A DNA stretch of 64,000 nucleotides from Perkinsus marinus ATCC 50983 (lineage: Eukaryota > Perkinsozoa > Perkinsida > Perkinsidae), in assembly GCF_000006405.1 (NCBI RefSeq), contig NW_003211161.1, positions 33,393 to 97,392 of the forward strand, in the 5' to 3' direction. A program made the position numbers and the translations under genes. Shown in pieces: positions 10,351 to 21,320 of the stretch (its first letter is position 1; each line of letters opens with the position of its first letter). Below the pieces are notes generated by a model. The model was not told where the DNA came from and did no database searches. It worked only from the letters and a program-made list of their open reading frames with translations.

Positions 10351-13083
10351 CTACATGGTCGGCTTGTTCTTCCTCAGGTTAATGGAGGCCCTACTATCTA
10401 CCTCAGTGTGGTCCGATTCAGAATGATCTGCCGAGTTATCAGCAATCACTTGTCGACCGAAAATGTTACGCTCCAAAGTGCTCCATTTCACGGCGAACGC
10501 CGTCAAAGCATAGATTGTGTGATAAATCCTGAATCCACTTTCCCTCTTGAGTTTACGTAGATCACTCTGACCGTCCAAAATATCAACGAGATAATCATTA
10601 CGCACTTCCACCAGAAGGTCAGTGCACTCTTGTACTTGCACGTTTACATCGTCAACGATGGGTTCAATTTCAGCCTTCTGTCCAGAAGAAAGCACTGCTG
10701 ATATCGTCTCGGCCGACTTCCCCACGGCCTTCTGAAGACCATTTATCGCTCCTATAAGCGGACGCAGGGCTTTCCTTGCAGATGGATCCGCCAGGAAAGG
10801 CGCTGCCGAACCCAAGGAGCTGCTGAGCACCAACGCATCACGCAAGACTTCCGCGATCAGTTCTTGCTCCAACATAACTCTGCGATCAACATCCAAGATT
10901 TTTGTGAAGGGACCGAAGACCGCGATTTCAGCCCTAGCGTCGCTCTTGAGAGATTCTCTGTTGGCTAGCGACCGATATATCTTCAAACCGAGATCTTTCA
11001 CGCCCTCAGCAAGCTCGTCTCCGGCGACTGTACTGTCATCATCAGGTTTAATGGACACCACTAATTTGAACTGGCGCTCAATCTGGCTCACCACATCCTG
11101 CAGCACACGCCCGGAAGCCCGGCGTAGCTCATCAGAGGCAAACTGTGGGAAAGCAAGGATGCTCCCGGTCATGGCGATCACTATTCCGCACAGAGTGAAA
11201 GCGATACGCCAACAAGCGTTATAAAGCATGAAACTCGTCGAACCAGTGAGGAGTAGCGAACCAAAACCAACCACGGTGAAAGTCAGGGGGAAGACGAAAC
11301 CAGCGTAGTCGACCCAAGGTACCGCGACACGACCCAGTCTACCAATAAAGCTGAAGATCAGCAGCTCCAGCAGAAACGCGGCCTTGTCTCCAGGATTGGC
11401 AGCAATACATATAAGTGAACACACCGCGCCCAGTACGGTACCAATCGCACGTCGCGTCCCCTTGAGCAAAGATGCTCCCGGGGTCGGCAGGAAACACATA
11501 TAGATGGGCACGACCGACCAGAAAGCATGCATTCTAACATTTTCGCTGTATTTCGCCCAAGCTGACAACGGCAGTACCACACAGAAGAGCGCGATACTGT
11601 AACGTATTGGGAACTTCAACCGACGACGCAAGTCAGCCTTGTCCTCGAGGTCAGCGAAGAATGGTTTTTCCCACCATCCAGCAAGAGCGCGCCCAAAACT
11701 AATAAATGGACGTACGTAAGAACGAACCTGAATAATCGTTCAATATACCGATCTCGAAACTCAGAAACAGCGATTTCAGAATCGCTTCTTGAACGTATAA
11801 TACGATGCTAGAATCCATTCTGAATTCCAGAACAAATTCAATTAACATCGAGTGAAACTCTCACAGACAGATGCCACACTAACCCTGCTCGACTCACCTC
11901 GTTGCCGCCCTCATAAGCCTTCTGTCCCTCCTTCACGACGACTTCTCTGTACTTCTCCACAAGGTACGCGAAATACACCAGCGAGCCCATAGCATAGTGA
12001 AATCGGATGACCTCAGGGGTAGACGGGCCGTTTTCTATACCATTTTTGGCCACAACCATCCCGACGTCTTCCAAGGACCTCAGGAGACTGCCCTCACAGT
12101 CGCCAAGCTTCTGCTTGAGCTTGCCGTTATCATCATCAGTATTGCCCTCAGCCGTCCGCGACAACACCAAATCGACTTCAGTTCTTAGCTCCAGAAGGTC
12201 ACCAGCGATGGGTTTCCACAATAGGTTTACAACAGCTGGTTCAAAGTCGCCCATCTCAGTGAGACTCTCATGAAGGGCGAAAAGCTCTCCCGACATGTGG
12301 AAGAGAATAGTAGCGACATCCGGGGGCAGGGGACTTCTAGCAAGATTCACACAGATACCACTGAAGCGTTTCTCAGCAGCATCCAGGAGCTTTCTGTGCG
12401 TGCCTCCACTGACGAAGTAATCAGTCAAAATTCCGTTGAACCTAGCGGCCTCGTAAGCAAACCTCATCTTAGCCGGCGGACCAGGGGTAATAAGCAAACC
12501 GAAGACCTTGAGAATAGCCAGCAGCACCAGAGGTAGGCAAAATGCATATATGGCCATAACGAAGGCAACTAGAGTCTCCTTGGCTGGTTCTTCAAAGTAA
12601 AGTGAAGTAGGAATGTACACGAAAGCCGAGGCAACGTTGGGCATGATATAATCTCCAAGTTTGCATCGTGACGTTGGCGTACCCAATGCGAAGAGAAGGC
12701 TGAAGGGATAAGTAACCACTGTGGCCCAAATACGGGAGTATTCAGCATTCAAGCACTGGCAAACGGCCAAGACGACTTGGTACATGATCTCGCCAAAGCC
12801 GAATGCAAAGCAGAGGGTGATGACGCCTTTGAGACAGAACATAGATGCGGCTCGCATGTCCATAGTAACTCCTTGAGAAACCACAGCTCCGACCATCTGA
12901 ACATAAAACATGAAAAATAACGTAGTGAATAACAAGAGTGATTACAAGTCTGGGGACGAGGACTGCATCTTTCATATGGTAAGCATAGCAAGGAATAACG
13001 GCGAATCCAACACATGCAGTGGTGAATAACGCACTCGCCAGAGCATACGTTGAAACCGAGGAAGGCTCCTTGGGTGGTGACAT
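10351..13083 (-). CDS. FUSC/aromatic-acid-exporter-like integral membrane protein
   Basis: Three exons (13083-12946, 12896-11898, 11727-10351; introns 49 and 170 nt) join in frame to 837 residues. The architecture is two membrane bundles, each followed by a soluble helical region. The first bundle covers roughly residues 10-190. The second (residues about 430-560) contains HAFWSVVPIYMCFLP followed by RRAIGTVLGAVCSL, which matches the FUSC/YccS signature of an aromatic residue-W block and a GTxxGA helix. Related families are bacterial ArAE exporters and plant aluminium-activated malate channels. By family it would export organic anions. Substrate and membrane are unknown. The start ATG at 13083 precedes MSPPKEPSS and is the first in-frame Met. 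Confidence 0.7.
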
Positions 13084-13801
13084 GCAGGACTGAATGCTAA
13101 GCTGAGTTGAAAAACAACAAATGGCTGAGAGGATCTCGATAGCGTTACGAGCAAAAGCACCGCTACGGCCGCTTCAGAACAATACCACTTTAGAGCAAAC
13201 CGAAATAGATCTCAGTGGCAACACCGAAACACCATGTAGACTGGAAACGGCCAGAAGATATGCAGCGTTTCATGAAGATATGGACGCCCAGTTTTGGAAG
13301 ATATGCACATGTTCGACTAAGAAACTCGTTAACGACTTGTTACAGAGGTAGTTTGAGCATGTAGATGTCGATCGAAGGCCTCCTCCGCCTCCTTAAGAGC
13401 AGAGAAACGTGGTGATCCAATCGTGTATTGCTTGTATGATGAGGAACGTTTCAATCGAACTCGTTAACGAGAAACGTCGTATTTTCGAATTTGCCTGGGA
13501 AAAAATTACGCTCCTTACGGGAGTTGAGAACGGTGAGGAAACCTTGGGTGATTCTTGTAGATTTTCATACACCTCTACCCTGAATCGTGTGTGAAAGAAT
13601 ATAATCCAGTTAGGAAACCTCTGAGTTCAGCTGAGGAAAGCGAACACATTTCCCTCCAACACTAGTAGAAGTCTGAAGTGTCATGAGTACGAACTTGCAA
13701 TTTGACGAAAACACCACAGACTACCGACACAACTTCGCTGTGGCATTCCGATCGTGACCCGAGTTCGATTCCTGGGGCAGCCTTTTTTCTGCAAGTGACT
13801 A
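13084..13801. repeat. Intergenic interval with degenerate repeats
   Basis: Positions 13478-13530 resemble a segment at 488-530 (TTTTCGAATTTGCCTGGGA and TACGCTCCTTA against AATTTTCAAATTTGCCTAAG and TACGCTCCTTA). Positions 13617-13670 hold an inverted copy of the TCAGCTGA-core family. A 76-codon frame beginning at ATG 13121, divergent from the FUSC gene, is possible but has no recognisable feature. Confidence 0.4.
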
Positions 13802-14856
13802 GGTGGATCCCGCGCCGGTTTCGCCAAGAAACCCAACCCAACGCCTTAACAAAATTGCGCGCGCTGGGGTGGGGGCCCCGGGCGCGCGCTAAAATCAAAC
13901 CGGCATTACCTGCGGCTAGAGTATATAGGCAATTTGAAAGCGTCTTTTCGCGACCTAGCCATTCAATTGCGTTGAGGTTTAAATAGCATACGTAGCAGCC
14001 CGACACAGGTTGAGCACGCACTAGTCTGCACAAATGTAACACAACAGTTTCGACAAGGAGCCGATTTAAAATGACCGCAAGTTCGAATCCCAGGCCTGAC
14101 AATTTTAAATCTTTTATTCATGTCACAGAAACCTAGCGGAGCGATGCAGTCCAGCAAGATTCACGCAATTGTGCTGTCTCTGAAAGTCGTCTCCGCCCGA
14201 TCCGTGCAGCTCAGTTGGTAGAGCGCCCGCCCATTATGCGAGTTTACGCAGGTTCGATTCCCACGGTTGGCGTTTTTCATATATCTTCGTAAAACGTGTG
14301 TGTAATGTTGGATTGCTAACTTCAGTGTGATTTTATCTCCTATTATCTGTAAAAAACGAATAACAACGTCGGATGATGTATATTTGTGTTGCAAAATATT
14401 AGCTCGATGTTTTGTCAAGAAAAACGTTGCGTCAGAACACCGTGCGATGTTTTGAGAGGCATCCATTTCCACGATTGCTAATTTCTCGTGTGTATCCAAA
14501 ACGTGTCGAACATTTTCTTGAGATAAGTATGTAACAAAATATATTTAGTAAGTCTCGTTGGTAACCTATTATACCTGATATCACTTTTTCTCTAGCTCAC
14601 CACGCCTGTACATTACTTGGCGGTTCGGACAGATTTTCTGGCCGAACCGCCCCAGCAGCAGTAATGCCTTTATTTGCTTTTTCTCTTCGTCCGTTTCTTT
14701 CATCATATGAGAAGTACTGCTCCATAGGCCTCTAAGATTGAAATGTGCATCACAAGTTAATTGCTATCACGGCAGTGCCGTTTTGGCTTCGAAGAAGCAC
14801 GCTTGTGGCTCTCATTTTTCACCTAGCGTCCTCATACCTTCTCGCACCGGACCCTT
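13802..14856 (+). repeat. 1.06-kb repeat unit, copy 1
   Basis: Begins GGTGGATCCCGCGCC and ends ACCGGACCCTT. Landmarks in order: a G+C-rich palindromic block at about 13856-13892 (GCGCGC, GGGGGCCCC, GCGCGC); a TTCGAATCC box at about 14073; a tRNA-like block at 14203-14266 with box A AGCTCAGTTGG and box B GGTTCGATTCC; a perfect 10-bp hairpin at 14619-14651; and the segment ending in GCACGCTTGTGG. Long frames on the minus strand are conserved between copies only because the DNA is. Confidence 0.85.
14619..14651 (+). other. Perfect 10-bp stem hairpin inside repeat copy 1
   Basis: GGCGGTTCGG at 14619-14628 pairs with CCGAACCGCC at 14642-14651 over a 13-nt loop. The same hairpin occurs at the corresponding place in copies 3, 4 and 5. 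In copy 2 (about 16927-16955) both arms are altered and the stem is lost. Confidence 0.8.
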
Positions 14857-15159
14857 GGTGGATGGCGCCTCTCCGCCCTTATCGACCGCCGCGCATGGGG
14901 GAGGGGTCCCCATATGCGCGTTTATTTTTTACCTTTAGGAGCTCCCATCAAAAATGTGTAACTGCGGAGCCGATTTCGCGATCTAGCCTATAAATCCCAC
15001 AAATTCCTTCACCAATCGACAGATCTCGATCTGCTGGACATCGCTGTGAAGCCGGATTTTCGATTTATAGGCTCAATAAAAAGTTATTAACGTTTTAGTT
15101 TTCATCAATTCTATGTGAACCATGTTGCATAAGCAACTTCTTCTTCAACAGTCCTTCTA
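14857..15159. other. Unique head sequence after copy 1
   Basis: Starts GGTGGATGGCGCC and has a GGGGGAGGGGTCCCC block near 14897. This occupies the position where the next unit's GC-rich head would start, but the sequence differs. No gene was found. Confidence 0.4.
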
Positions 15160-15230
15160 GTCTGGCAGGTTAAGGGCGTGCGCCATCACTCGAGACACCC
15201 AGGTTCGAATCTCGGTGAGATTATATTGCG
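15160..15230 (+). other. tRNA-like sequence
   Basis: Contains GTCTGGCAGGTTAAGG (box A-like) and CCAGGTTCGAATCTCGG (box B and T-loop). The anticodon stem does not pair convincingly. It is probably a tRNA-derived repeat rather than a functional tRNA. Confidence 0.4.
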
Positions 15231-15405
15231 GAATAAGGTTCAGCACTCGGAGTAGGTCAGCAACTTGGGTGGCACAGCGGTCAGCAGTGTACCAGTGAGA
15301 AGGACAATGCCCTCTGGGCTCTGGGTAGGCTGTAAGTCCATGCTCAGTGCTACCAAGCAATACTCAACTTTCGGCTGGCGACTCGTACACTTTTAGTATA
15401 TATAG

Positions 15406-15475
15406 CGAGTTTGGTATAGTGGTTAGTGTGACGGATTGTCACTCGAGTGATCCAGGTTCGGATCTGAGTAATCAC
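15406..15475 (+). other. tRNA-like sequence, tRNA-Asp/Glu related
   Basis: TTGGTATAGTGGTTAGT is a good D-arm/box A of the Asp/Glu class. TTGTCAC matches an Asp (GTC) anticodon loop, but the supporting stem is weak and the T-stem (CCAGG TTCGGAT CTGAG) is mismatched. It resembles the intact tRNA-Asp at 40487 and is likely a degenerate copy. Confidence 0.4.
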
Positions 15476-15715
15476 AATTTTGTATATCATCGCAGTAGGG
15501 ATAGACCGTATAAATTTGGTTCAGTCTCATGGAAAGTGTCATGCTCTGCCATGCGGTTGACCTATATCCGACCTCTGACAGTTAATACTCGTACTAAGTA
15601 CTGGTGATAACGTGCAGCACAAGGTCTTCGACTGTGATTTAACTAACCACCACGGTGTACGGTACTAGAGACTGGCGACCCAAGACGAAACACATTTATT
15701 TGAACGAGGTATTAC

Positions 15716-15777
15716 TTTAGTGGTTATTCTGTCCGACTCTCATCCTAAAGGTCGCAGGTTCGAACTACGACGGGTCC
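15716..15777 (+). other. tRNA-like sequence
   Basis: TTTAGTGGTTATTCTGTCCG (box A-like) and GTCGCAGGTTCGAACTACGAC (T-arm-like, box B GGTTCGAAC) at tRNA-like spacing. It leads directly into the hairpin at 15773. Confidence 0.35.
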
Positions 15778-16085
15778 GTGCGGGGTCCCCACTTCAGTGG
15801 GGTGCACGGACCAATCAACCCTGCAGAATCGAACCCCCTCGAAGCAATGTAAAGTAGCGCGCGAGAGCGCATCAGAGAGTGGAGTAGCACTCTAATCTAC
15901 ATCGGAAAACTCAGAGCAGTGCGCACGGCTAACAGTGCGCACTCAAGCCAGTGGTACTGGCTCAACACCAATCTAGTAATAGTGGTAAGCCACCATCACG
16001 AGTGTGTCAGGCAGGATGATGCCGGACGACAACGCTAAGTCTGCCACAGCGTGGCAGGTAGACTAGCAACTGGCACCGCAGGTGA
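15773..16085 (+). other. Run of closely spaced small hairpins
   Basis: Perfect inverted repeats follow one another: GGTCCGTGC/GCACGGACC (15773-15812, enclosing CCCCAC/GTGGGG), GAGTG/CACTC, AGTGCGCAC/GTGCGCACT, GCCAGT/ACTGGC, GTGG/CCAC, GGCA/TGCC and CTGCCAC/GTGGCAG. There is no reading frame of note. The interval lies directly upstream of repeat copy 2. Confidence 0.6.
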
Positions 16086-16108
16086 CAGGATCAACCAGCA
16101 CACCGCTA

Positions 16109-17108
16109 GGTGGATCCCGCGCCGGTTTCGCCAAGAAACCCAACCCATCGCCTCAACAAAAATTGCGCGCGCTGGGGTGGGGGCCCCGGGCGCGCGCTAA
16201 AATCAAACCGGCTTTACCTGCGGCTAGAGTATATAGGCAAAATGAAGCCGTCTTCTCGCGACCTAGCCGTTCAATTGCGTTGAGTTTTAAATAGCATACG
16301 TAGCAGCCCGACACAGGTTGAGCACGCACTAGTCTGCGAGAATGTAACACAACAGTTTCGACAAGGAGCCGATTTAAAATGACCGCAAGTTCGAATCCCA
16401 GGCCTGACAATTTTAAATCTTTTATTCATGTCACAAAAACCTAGCGGAGCGATGCAGTCCGGCAAGATTCACGCAATTGTGCTGTCTCTGAAAGTCGTCT
16501 TCGCCCGATTCGTGCAGCTCAGTTGGTAGAGCGCCCGCCCATCATGCGAGAGTGCGCAGGTTCGATTCCCACGGTTGGCGTTTTTCATATATCTTCGTAA
16601 AACGTGTGTGTAATGTTGGATTGCTAACTTCAGTGTGATTTTATCTCCTATTATCTGTAAACAACGAATAACAACGTCGGATGATGTATATTTGTGTTGC
16701 AAAATATTAGCTCGATGTTTTGTCAAGAAAAACGTTGCGTCAGAACACCGTGCGATGTTTTGAGAGGCATCCATTTCCACGATTGCTAATTTCTCGTGTG
16801 TATCCAAAACGTGTCGAACATTTTCTTGAGATAAGTATGTAACAAAATATATTTAGTAAGTCTCGTTGGTAACCTATTATACCTGATATCACTTTTTCTC
16901 TAGCTCACCACGCCTGTACACTTACTTGGCGGTGCGGACGGATTTTCTGGCCGCCCCAGCAGCAGTAATGCCTTTATTTGCTTTTTCTCTTCGTCCGTTT
17001 CTTTCATCATATGAGAAGTACTGCTCCATAGGCCTCTAAGATTGAAATGTGCATCACAAGTTAATTGCTATCACGGCAGTGCCGTTTTGGCTTCGAAGAA
17101 GCACGCTT
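16109..17108 (+). repeat. 1.06-kb repeat unit, copy 2 (3' truncated)
   Basis: Same order of landmarks as copy 1, with the tRNA-like block at 16511-16574. It lacks about 62 bp at its end, so copy 3 begins straight after GCACGCTT. The 10-bp hairpin is broken here by substitutions and a small deletion. Confidence 0.85.
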
Positions 17109-18170
17109 GGTGGATCCCGCGCCGGTTTCGCCAAGAAACCCAACCTATCGCCTCAACAAAAATTGCGCGCGCTGGGGTGGGGGCCCCGGGCGCGCGCTAA
17201 AATCAAACCGGCTTTACCTGCGGCTAGAGTATATAGGCAAAATGAAGCCGTCTTCTCGCGACCTAGCCGTTCAATTGCGTTGAGGTTTAAATAGCATACG
17301 TAGCAGCCCGACTCAGGTTGAGCACGCACTAGTCTGCACAAATGTAACACAACAGTTTCGACAAGGAGCCGATTTAAAATGACCGCAAGTTCGAATCCCA
17401 GGCCTGACAGTTTTAAATCTTTTATACATGTCACAAAAACCTAGCGGAGCGATGCAGTCCAGCAAGATTCACGCAGTTGTGCTGTCTCTGAAAGTCGTCT
17501 CCGCCCGATCCGTGCAGCTCAGTTGGTAGAGCGCCCGCCCATTATGCGAGACTACGCAGGTTCGATTCCCACGGTTGGCGTTTTTCATATATCTTCGTAA
17601 AACGTGTACGTAATGTTGGATTGCTAACTTCAGTGTGATTTTATCCCTTATTATCTGTATACAACGAATAACAACGTCGGGTGATGTATATTTGTGTTGG
17701 ACAATATTAGCTCGATATCTTTTCGAGAAAGAAGATGTTGAGTCAGATGATTGTGCGATGTTGTAGAAGTATCCGTCTCCACGATTACTCACTTGTCGTA
17801 TGTATCAGGAACGTTTCTAATATTTCCTTTAGATATAAGTATGTAACACAATATAATGAGTAATTCTCGTTGGTAACCTATTATATCTGAATATCACTTT
17901 TTCTCTAGCTAACCAAGCCTGTACACTCACTTGGCGGTTCGGACAGATTCTCTGGCCGAACCGCCCCAGCAGCAGTAATGCCTTTATTTGCTTTTCCTCT
18001 TCGTCCGTTTCTTTCATCATATGAGAAGTACTGCTCCATAGGCCTCTAAGATTGAAATGTGCATCACAAGTTAGTTGCTATCACGGCGGTGCCGTTTTGG
18101 CTTCGAAGAAGCACGCTTGTGGCTCTCATTTTTCACCTAGCGTCCTCATATCTTCTCGCACCGGACCCTT
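17109..18170 (+). repeat. 1.06-kb repeat unit, copy 3
   Basis: Head-to-tail with copies 2 and 4. The tRNA-like block is at 17511-17574. The segment between about 17690 and 17830 is more diverged than in the other copies. Confidence 0.85.
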
Positions 18171-19232
18171 GGTGGATCCCGCGCCGGTTTCGCCAAGAAA
18201 CCCAACCCATCGCCTCAACAAAAATTGCGCGCGCTGGGGTGGGGGCCCCGGGCGCGCGCTAAAATCAAACCGGCTTTACCTGCGGCTAGAGTATATAGGC
18301 AAAATGAAGCCGTCTTCTCGCGACCTAGCCGTTCAATTTCGTTGAGGTTTAAATAGCATACGTAGCAGCCCGACACAGGTTGAGCACGCACTAGTCTGCA
18401 CAAATGTAACACAACAGTTTCGACAAGGAGCCGATTTAAAATGACCGCAAGTTCGAATCCCAGGCCTGACAATTTTAAATCTTTTATTCATGTCACAAAA
18501 ACCTAGCGGAGCGATGCAGTCCGGCAAGATTCACGCAATTGTGCTGTCTCTGAAAGTCGTCTTCGCCCGATCCGTGCAGCTCAGTTGGTAGAGCGCCCGC
18601 CCATCATGCGGGATTGCGCAGGTTCGATTCCCACGGTTGGCGTTTTTCATATAACCTCGTAAAACGTGTGTGTAATGTTGGATTGCTAACTTCAGTGTGA
18701 TTTTATCTCCTATTATCTGTAAACAACGAATAACAACGTCGGATGATGTATATTTGTGTTGGACAATATTAGCTCGATATTTTGTCAAGAAAAACGTTGC
18801 GTTGTCAGAACGCCGTGCGATGTTTTGAGAGGCATCCATTTCCACGATTGCTAATTTCTCGTGTGTATCCAAAACGTGTCGAACATTTCCTTTAGATATA
18901 AGTATGTAACACAATATAATGAGTAAGTCTCGTTGGTAACCTATTATATCTGAATATCACTTTTTCTCTAGCTAACCAAGCCTGTACATTACTTGGCGGT
19001 TCGGACAGATTTTCTGGCCGAACCGCCCCAGCAGCAGTAATGCCTTTATTTGCTTTTTCTCTTCGTCCGTTTCTTTCATCATATGAGAAGTACTGCTCCA
19101 TAGGCCTCTAAGATTGAAATGTGCATCACAAGTTAATTGCTATCACGGCAGTGCCGTTTTGGCTTCGAAGAAGCACGCTTGTGGCTCTCATTTTTCACCT
19201 AGCGTCCTCATACCTTCTCGCACCGGACCCTT
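18171..19232 (+). repeat. 1.06-kb repeat unit, copy 4
   Basis: Last unit of the three-copy tandem run. Its tRNA-like block (18573-18636) has the best anticodon stem of the set: CCCGC and GCGGG around the loop CCATCAT. It is followed by a different head (GGTGCAACCACCC). Confidence 0.85.
18573..18636 (+). ncRNA. tRNA-like Pol III block within repeat copy 4
   Basis: D-arm GCTC-AGTTGGTA-GAGC (box A), anticodon arm CCCGC-CCATCAT-GCGGG, and box B GGTTCGATTCC. The T-stem and acceptor do not pair as in a normal tRNA and position 33 is C rather than U. It is therefore read as a tRNA-derived promoter or SINE head, not a translating tRNA. The loop differs among copies (CCATTAT or CCATCAT). Confidence 0.5.
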
Positions 19233-20261
19233 GGTGCAACCACCCACTTCGGGAGACAAGAGTCTTCCGCGAGCCGAGTGTGGGGAGGGTACCACCTTTG
19301 GGCGAGCGCTAAAATCAACTTCCGGGCATCCCTGGCCGGAACCTATCGTGCTTCGGTTTGCCCATTGCTTACGCGATTTTCGCTGTCTACCGTCAGATTT
19401 CGTTCAAACTTCCCAAATACTCTCCAACACTCACAGAAAGAGGAAATCTACTCAAAAGACTTTTCTGTACGCATTGAGGCCTCTGAAATAACTTAAAAAC
19501 ATCGTTTTTTAGCCGTCTCTCGCCTTGCTCTCTTAGCTCGTTCCTGTCTCGTTTTGAGCAACTCACGTCTCCTGTGGAAATCCGGATCGCCCGGGCCGAG
19601 TGGAAATTGCTCGCTTACTCGTGCAAGAGCGCGCGCCCACTCACAACAGACAGTGTCACAAGAGACGGTTTAACGCAAATGCAGTCTCCTCGTGTAAGAT
19701 ACTGCGATTGGTGATTTTGTGATTCTTCTCTTTATATCTTTTACAGTGCGCCTCTTCCGATAAGCGCGCTGTAATTGGCAGTCTGCAAATCTCAAGTAGC
19801 TCTTGCAATAAGTGTGGATTCAGAATACGACGTTTTTGTCTACAAATAATGCCTCAAAGCCTTCTCGAAGGAGACATGCGCTATATCTGACATATGATTT
19901 CTCAGAGTGATCTCGTGGGAGTGTCTGGCGAAGTATCCTCACCATATCATTGTGCGGTTCAAGAGGATCCGCGAGGAGCCTAGACGAACCGCTTCTCCGA
20001 AAGCCTATTGCCTTATACACTTTTGTCAGTGGCGTTAGCGGGTGTACCGCATCTACGATGCGTCAACGTCTTGAACTGACGCAGTCAATGCTTCTGCTTC
20101 ATGGTAGTGAGGAGATGCCTGACTTTAGCACTTCCTCTCATGTACATAAGTACATGTTTTGCACTATCTACCGACTGCGCGGCTGGTATTCATTGTTCGG
20201 CGAGTCCGTTTGACAGAAATCGGAGACAAAAACGCCTGTAAAGGTAACCCCCCAGTCTCTT
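19233..20261. other. Interval between repeat copies 4 and 5, no gene seen
   Basis: The first ~100 bp form an alternative head (GGGGAGGGTACC, GGGCGAGCGCTAAAATCAA) similar in layout to the GC-rich head of the repeat. The rest contains only short frames. Confidence 0.4.
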
Positions 20262-21320
20262 GGTGGATCCCGCGCCGGTTTCGCCAAGAAACCCAACCCA
20301 TCGCCTTAACAAAATTGCGCGCGCTGGGGTGGGGGCCCCGGGCGCGCGCTAAAATCAAACCGGCTTTACCTGCGGCTAGAGTATATAGGCAATTTGAAAG
20401 CCTCTTTTCGCGACCTAGCCATTCAATTGCGTTGAGGTTTAAATAGCATACGTAGCAGCTCGACACAGGTTGAGCACGCACTAGTCTGCACAAATGTAAC
20501 ACAACAGTTTCGACAAGGAGCCGATTTAAAATGACCGCAAGTTCGAATCCCAGGCCTGACAATTTTAAATCTTTTATTCATGTCACAAACATCTAGCGGA
20601 GCGATGCAGTTCGGCAAGATTCACGCAATTGTGCTGTCTCTGAAAATCGTTTCCGCCCGATTCGTGCAGCTCAGTTGGTAGAGCGCCCGCCCATCATGCG
20701 AGAATGCGCAGGTTCGATTCCCACGGACCACGTTTTTCATGCAACTTCTTAAAACGTGTGTGTAATGTTGGATTGCTAACTTCAGTACGATCTTGTCTCC
20801 TACCGTTTGTATACAACGATTACCAACGTCGGATGATGTATATTTGTGTTGGACAATATTAGCTCGATATTTCGTCAAGAAAAACGTTGCGTTGTCAGAA
20901 CACCGTGCGATGTTTCGAGAGGCATCCATTTCCACGATTGCTAATTTCTCGTGTGTATCCAAAACGTGTCGAACATTTTCTTGAGATAAGTATGTAACAA
21001 AATATAATTAGTAAGTCTCGTTGGTAACCTATTATACCTGATATCACTTTTTCTCTAGCTCACCAAGCCTGTACACTTACTTGGCGGTTCGGACAGATTT
21101 TCTGGCCGAACCGCCCCAGCAGCAGTAATGCCTTTATTTGCTTTTCCTCTTCGTCCGTTTCTTTCATCATATGAGAAGTACTGCTCCATGGGCCTCTAAG
21201 ATTGAAATGTGCATCACAAGTTAATTGCTATCACGGCAGTGCCGCTTTGGCTTCGAAGAAGCACGCTCGTGGCTCTCATTTTTCACCTAGCGTCCTCATA
21301 CCTTCTCGCACCGGACCCTT
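20262..21320 (+). repeat. 1.06-kb repeat unit, copy 5
   Basis: Closest to copy 1 in the first third (GCAATTTGAAAGC). The tRNA-like block is at 20663-20726, with the usual trailing GGTTGGCG changed to GGACCACG. It is followed by another variant head with GGGGGAGGGGTCCCCGCGCG. Confidence 0.85.

Noticed and set aside
13662-14102. Long minus-strand frames conserved among the 1.06-kb repeats (about 85-146 and 112 codons)
   Set aside because: They run antisense through the tRNA-like block and are conserved only as far as the DNA is. No start, domain or codon signal supports translation.
14208-14261. tRNA-like blocks of the repeats as functional tRNAs
   Set aside because: The T-stem and acceptor do not pair, position 33 is C, and the anticodon loop varies among copies.
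14783-14805. GCCGTTTTGGCTTCGAAG in each repeat resembles the dinoflagellate/Perkinsus spliced leader
   Set aside because: No splice donor follows and the match is partial; GCC-GTTTT-GGC is also a simple self-complementary word. It does not qualify as an SL RNA gene.
15700-21320. Repeat region considered as a CRISPR array
   Set aside because: Units are about 1 kb, not short repeats with unique spacers, and the host is eukaryotic.
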